The notes beneath the pieces were generated by a model. It was not told the origin of the DNA. It did no database searches and saw nothing but the letters and a program-made list of their open reading frames with translations. This document shows, piece after piece, positions 62,081 to 64,000 of a DNA stretch of 64,000 nt. Position 1 is the stretch's first letter, and every line of letters begins with the position of its first letter. The position numbers and the translations under genes were made by a program. This DNA comes from Pseudomonadales bacterium (GTDB lineage: Bacteria > Pseudomonadota > Gammaproteobacteria > Pseudomonadales > JAHRWD01), in the NCBI GenBank assembly GCA_019090315.1, contig JAHRWD010000032.1:1-64000 (forward strand). Reading direction: 5' to 3'.

Positions 62081-62692
62081 CTATGCCAATAGCTGCTTCA
62101 TCCCCGCAATAAAATCCTTCTTGCCACCATAGGAGGGATGCCGAATATAACGAACCTCTCTATCAGGAAAAATACGTTCAAGTGATTGAGCACCCTTTCG
62201 ACCAATCCCGGCAATCTGTTGGGGTGAAAACAGTTCTACTAACTCTTCTAAATAACTTTCGCCCTCTGCCATCTCTTTCTGATTCGGTGCACGGTTTTTA
62301 TTTTGTATGTGTTTTGGGTGGGGGTGAAACGGAAAGGCATTCCAGAACAGTGGATAGTGATCTTGATCAGTCAGTGTTTGCCAAACCAGTGACGCGCTAT
62401 TTTCAGATTCAATATCCGTTAGATAGATATCGCTTTCGATCTGTTCAAATATTCGATGCTGTTTGGCGCGAATTAATGCACCTGAACTGAAAGGAATGCC
62501 GGTTATCCGGCAGCCTTTATAACCTGGCGCTTCGCCAACCAACAATATTCTATCGCCTTGCTGGCGAGCCATAAACTCTAAATAGACTCGCAGATTTCCC
62601 GCTATTTTTTTACTCCGATAAGGGTTAGATACCGTTGGGCTAGTACGCCTCTTTGACAAACGTTCAACAAATCTATTTATATCACTCTTCAT
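62081..62692 (-). CDS. Uracil-DNA glycosylase family protein
   Basis: A 203-residue UDG-fold protein. Motif A is LLVGEAPGYKGCRITGIPFSSG, the middle NAFPFHPHPKH holds a polar pair, and the C-terminal motif is YIRHPSYGGKK. GEAPG resembles family 4/5 enzymes, but the protein has only one Cys and so lacks the four Cys that hold their iron-sulfur cluster. It would excise damaged or uracil bases from DNA, but activity is unproven. It follows the kinase gene by 36 bp on the same strand. Confidence 0.82.
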   Translation of the reverse strand: MKSDINRFVERLSKRRTSPTVSNPYRSKKIAGNLRVYLEFMARQQGDRILLVGEAPGYKGCRITGIPFSSGALIRAKQHRIFEQIESDIYLTDIESENSASLVWQTLTDQDHYPLFWNAFPFHPHPKHIQNKNRAPNQKEMAEGESYLEELVELFSPQQIAGIGRKGAQSLERIFPDREVRYIRHPSYGGKKDFIAGMKQLLA

Positions 62693-62728
62693 AGGATGAA
62701 TTTATAAAAGCAAAATGGAAACCCATTT

Positions 62729-63406
62729 TTATGGCAACCAAAGAGAGAACATGCCACCGCTTTCATTATTTTCAAGCTGTATGTAGCCACGTCTATTATT
62801 GTTCGTATGCTCCGCAGTTATTCGTGATGCGAAGAATAAACCCAGTTTTGTGCTGCCGGTAGAAAAATTCAATCCATTTTTTAAAGCATCCGGATCCTGC
62901 AACATTTTATCCGGGTATCCATTGCCATCATCAATCACGGATACCTTCAGGAATCCATCAATTTTTTCCGCTCGCATCAAGATTGATTTATTCGCATATT
63001 TTGCCGCGTTAGTGAGCACGTTGCAGATAACATCAGAAATTAGTTGCTCATCAAAAACCCAGCTGATCGAATCATCGCATTCAATCGTGACATCAATATT
63101 ATTTGCATCAAAAATAATTTTATTATCCGTCAGTTGATCCTGCAAAAGATCAAATACGAAACATTCCTGATAATCCAGGGAAAGCTGATCCTGATCCAGC
63201 CGATATACACCTAGCAAATTTACCAGATCACTATTTATTCGAGTAGCTTCAGCATGCAACAAAGCAAGCTGTGGTTTTGGATTATTATCCCCAGAAAAAT
63301 CCGATTGATCCAATTTCTCTACCGTTGATATCAACATACCGATAGAGTTTTTCATATCATGTACTGCCGATGCCAGTAGCAGTGAAAAATCAACGTTTGA
63401 AGTCAT
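62729..63406 (-). CDS. Soluble sensor histidine kinase
   Basis: A short, cytoplasmic histidine kinase of 225 residues with no membrane helix. The phospho-accepting His is in SAVHDMKNSIGML (His16), followed by a dimerisation helix. The ATPase domain has NVLTNAAKYANKS (N-box), VIDDGNGYPD (G1) and STKLGLFFASRITAEH (G2). No sensor domain is present, so input must come from a partner; the TPR protein encoded 17 bp upstream is the natural candidate. Confidence 0.87.
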   Translation of the reverse strand: MTSNVDFSLLLASAVHDMKNSIGMLISTVEKLDQSDFSGDNNPKPQLALLHAEATRINSDLVNLLGVYRLDQDQLSLDYQECFVFDLLQDQLTDNKIIFDANNIDVTIECDDSISWVFDEQLISDVICNVLTNAAKYANKSILMRAEKIDGFLKVSVIDDGNGYPDKMLQDPDALKNGLNFSTGSTKLGLFFASRITAEHTNNNRRGYIQLENNESGGMFSLWLP

Positions 63407-63423
63407 ATGTAAAAGCTAGCTCA

Positions 63424-64000
63424 CTAGAGGTTTGAAATTTTATTTTTCAGTTTTTGATAGTGTCCAAACAGGCGATGATCTTCTGGAATATGATCAATTT
63501 TTTTCAGGCTGGATCTGCAAAAATTTTCGGCTTCTGAATCCAGACCGTTGCCTCCACGGTCCTTTATCAATGCAAAAACCATATTAATATTGAGGGCTAT
63601 GTTATTCGGAAATATATCCAGACCACGGGAAAAAAAGTCAGCAGCTTGCTTATAATTTTTTGCATCGAAGAGTATTTTTCCCTCCTTGTTCAATTTTATC
63701 GCTTTCGATTTACCGGCTTTGCTGATCGGCTCATCTGAAAGCATATCCAGCTTTTCTGCCATCCTGGCATCACAGGCTGATAATGTAGCAATCTCTTTTA
63801 GAATCCCCTGCGCCTGATCGTTTTCACCCAATGCCAACATTGATTTGGCTACCTCCAGCATTAATTCTGGTGAAGCCTGCTGGCCTGGATCAAAAACAAT
63901 TTTCTGATAAAGGGAATCTGCTTTATCCATGGTTTGTTGTGCTTTTTCGCGCTGGCTACTACTAGCGTAAACCTGCGTTTCAACCAGGATTGCCTGTAGA
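63424..64000 (-). CDS. TPR-repeat protein, 5' end beyond the window
   Basis: The track starts at the ATG at 63930, but the frame is open to the end of the window (residues LQAILVETQVYASSSQREKAQQT precede it), so the N-terminus is missing. The visible ~190 residues contain TPR-like helical repeats (ELMLEVAKSMLALGENDQAQGILKEI and LFDAKNYKQAADFFSRGLDIFPNNIALNINMVFALI). In related bacteria this type of C-terminal TPR follows a receiver domain, which would pair with the adjacent kinase; that part cannot be seen here. Confidence 0.78.
   Translation of the reverse strand, partial: LQAILVETQVYASSSQREKAQQTMDKADSLYQKIVFDPGQQASPELMLEVAKSMLALGENDQAQGILKEIATLSACDARMAEKLDMLSDEPISKAGKSKAIKLNKEGKILFDAKNYKQAADFFSRGLDIFPNNIALNINMVFALIKDRGGNGLDSEAENFCRSSLKKIDHIPEDHRLFGHYQKLKNKISNL

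Noticed and set aside
62074-62099. Hairpin GAAG-A-AGCTAT...ATAGCT-G-CTTC between ispB and the UDG gene
   Set aside because: Most of it lies inside the UDG coding sequence and there is no T-run, so I did not call a terminator.
1-64000. CRISPR arrays, rRNA genes, prophage or plasmid functions
   Set aside because: No regularly spaced repeats, ribosomal RNA sequence, integrase, phage structural genes or replication genes were seen.

Overview
This 64 kb window is a chromosomal segment of a Gram-negative gammaproteobacterium, most likely an environmental or marine member of the Pseudomonadales/Cellvibrionales group. The evidence is a type IV pilus assembly cluster (pilSR, thiO, pilE-Y1-X-W-V, fimT) next to ribF-ileS-lspA-fkpB-ispH, the orn/rsgA/psd block, and rpoD followed by a CAU tRNA. 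From memory, these arrangements resemble the Pseudomonas aeruginosa gene order. The base composition looks moderate, and there are no rRNA genes, CRISPR arrays, prophage or intact insertion sequences.

Layout. 1-5.7 kb: a truncated SDR of the MFE-2 type, murJ, a DUF1415 gene, a pair of hotdog (MaoC-type) proteins, a VanZ-like protein and an acyl-CoA ligase; the lipid genes look like parts of a fatty-acid or sterol side-chain pathway. 5.9-10.7 kb: a zinc-ribbon membrane protein, a Nudix hydrolase and a MarR-EmrA-EmrB efflux operon with a clear operator. 10.8-14.5 kb: a zinc alcohol dehydrogenase, a PQQ-dehydrogenase/cytochrome c protein, a HIT hydrolase and an exported protein. 14.5-17.8 kb: a signalling cluster (PAS-GGDEF, REC-CheC, pseudo-receiver protein). 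18-25 kb: mutM, an orphan hydantoinase-A-like gene, psd, an HDOD protein, rsgA and orn. 25.4-31 kb: an MFS carrier, a metallo-beta-lactamase-fold protein, an ArsM-like methyltransferase, a MITE and an lrgB-lrgA-dsbB operon. 31-34.4 kb: rpoD, tRNA(CAU) and a two-receiver protein. 34.5-42.4 kb: ribF-ileS-lspA-fkpB-ispH, a small membrane protein and nadE. 42.6-53.5 kb: pilSR, thiO and the pilus assembly genes. 53.5-64 kb: hemN, an AcoX-like kinase, an exonuclease, rhlB, a BrnTA toxin-antitoxin pair, cysZ, a second metallo-beta-lactamase-fold protein, ispB, a uracil-DNA glycosylase, a soluble histidine kinase and a truncated TPR protein.

Most of the window is conserved housekeeping DNA. The least ordinary features are two short palindromic elements (about 198 and 102 bp) with GAGACC ends, a shared 13-bp core and perfect 5-bp target duplications. 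One overlaps the stop codon of lrgB. The other lies in the leader of pilE, between a well-matched sigma-54 promoter and the pilE start codon, and pilSR, a sigma-54-type regulatory pair, is encoded nearby. Other points of interest are the REC-CheC/diguanylate cyclase cluster, a PilY1 too short to carry the usual von Willebrand domain, and compact palindromic operators at the MarR and BrnT promoters. I found no system that I could defend as wholly new.

All functions are inferred from reading the translated sequences; no database search was run. Start codons moved from the ORF track are explained in each entry.
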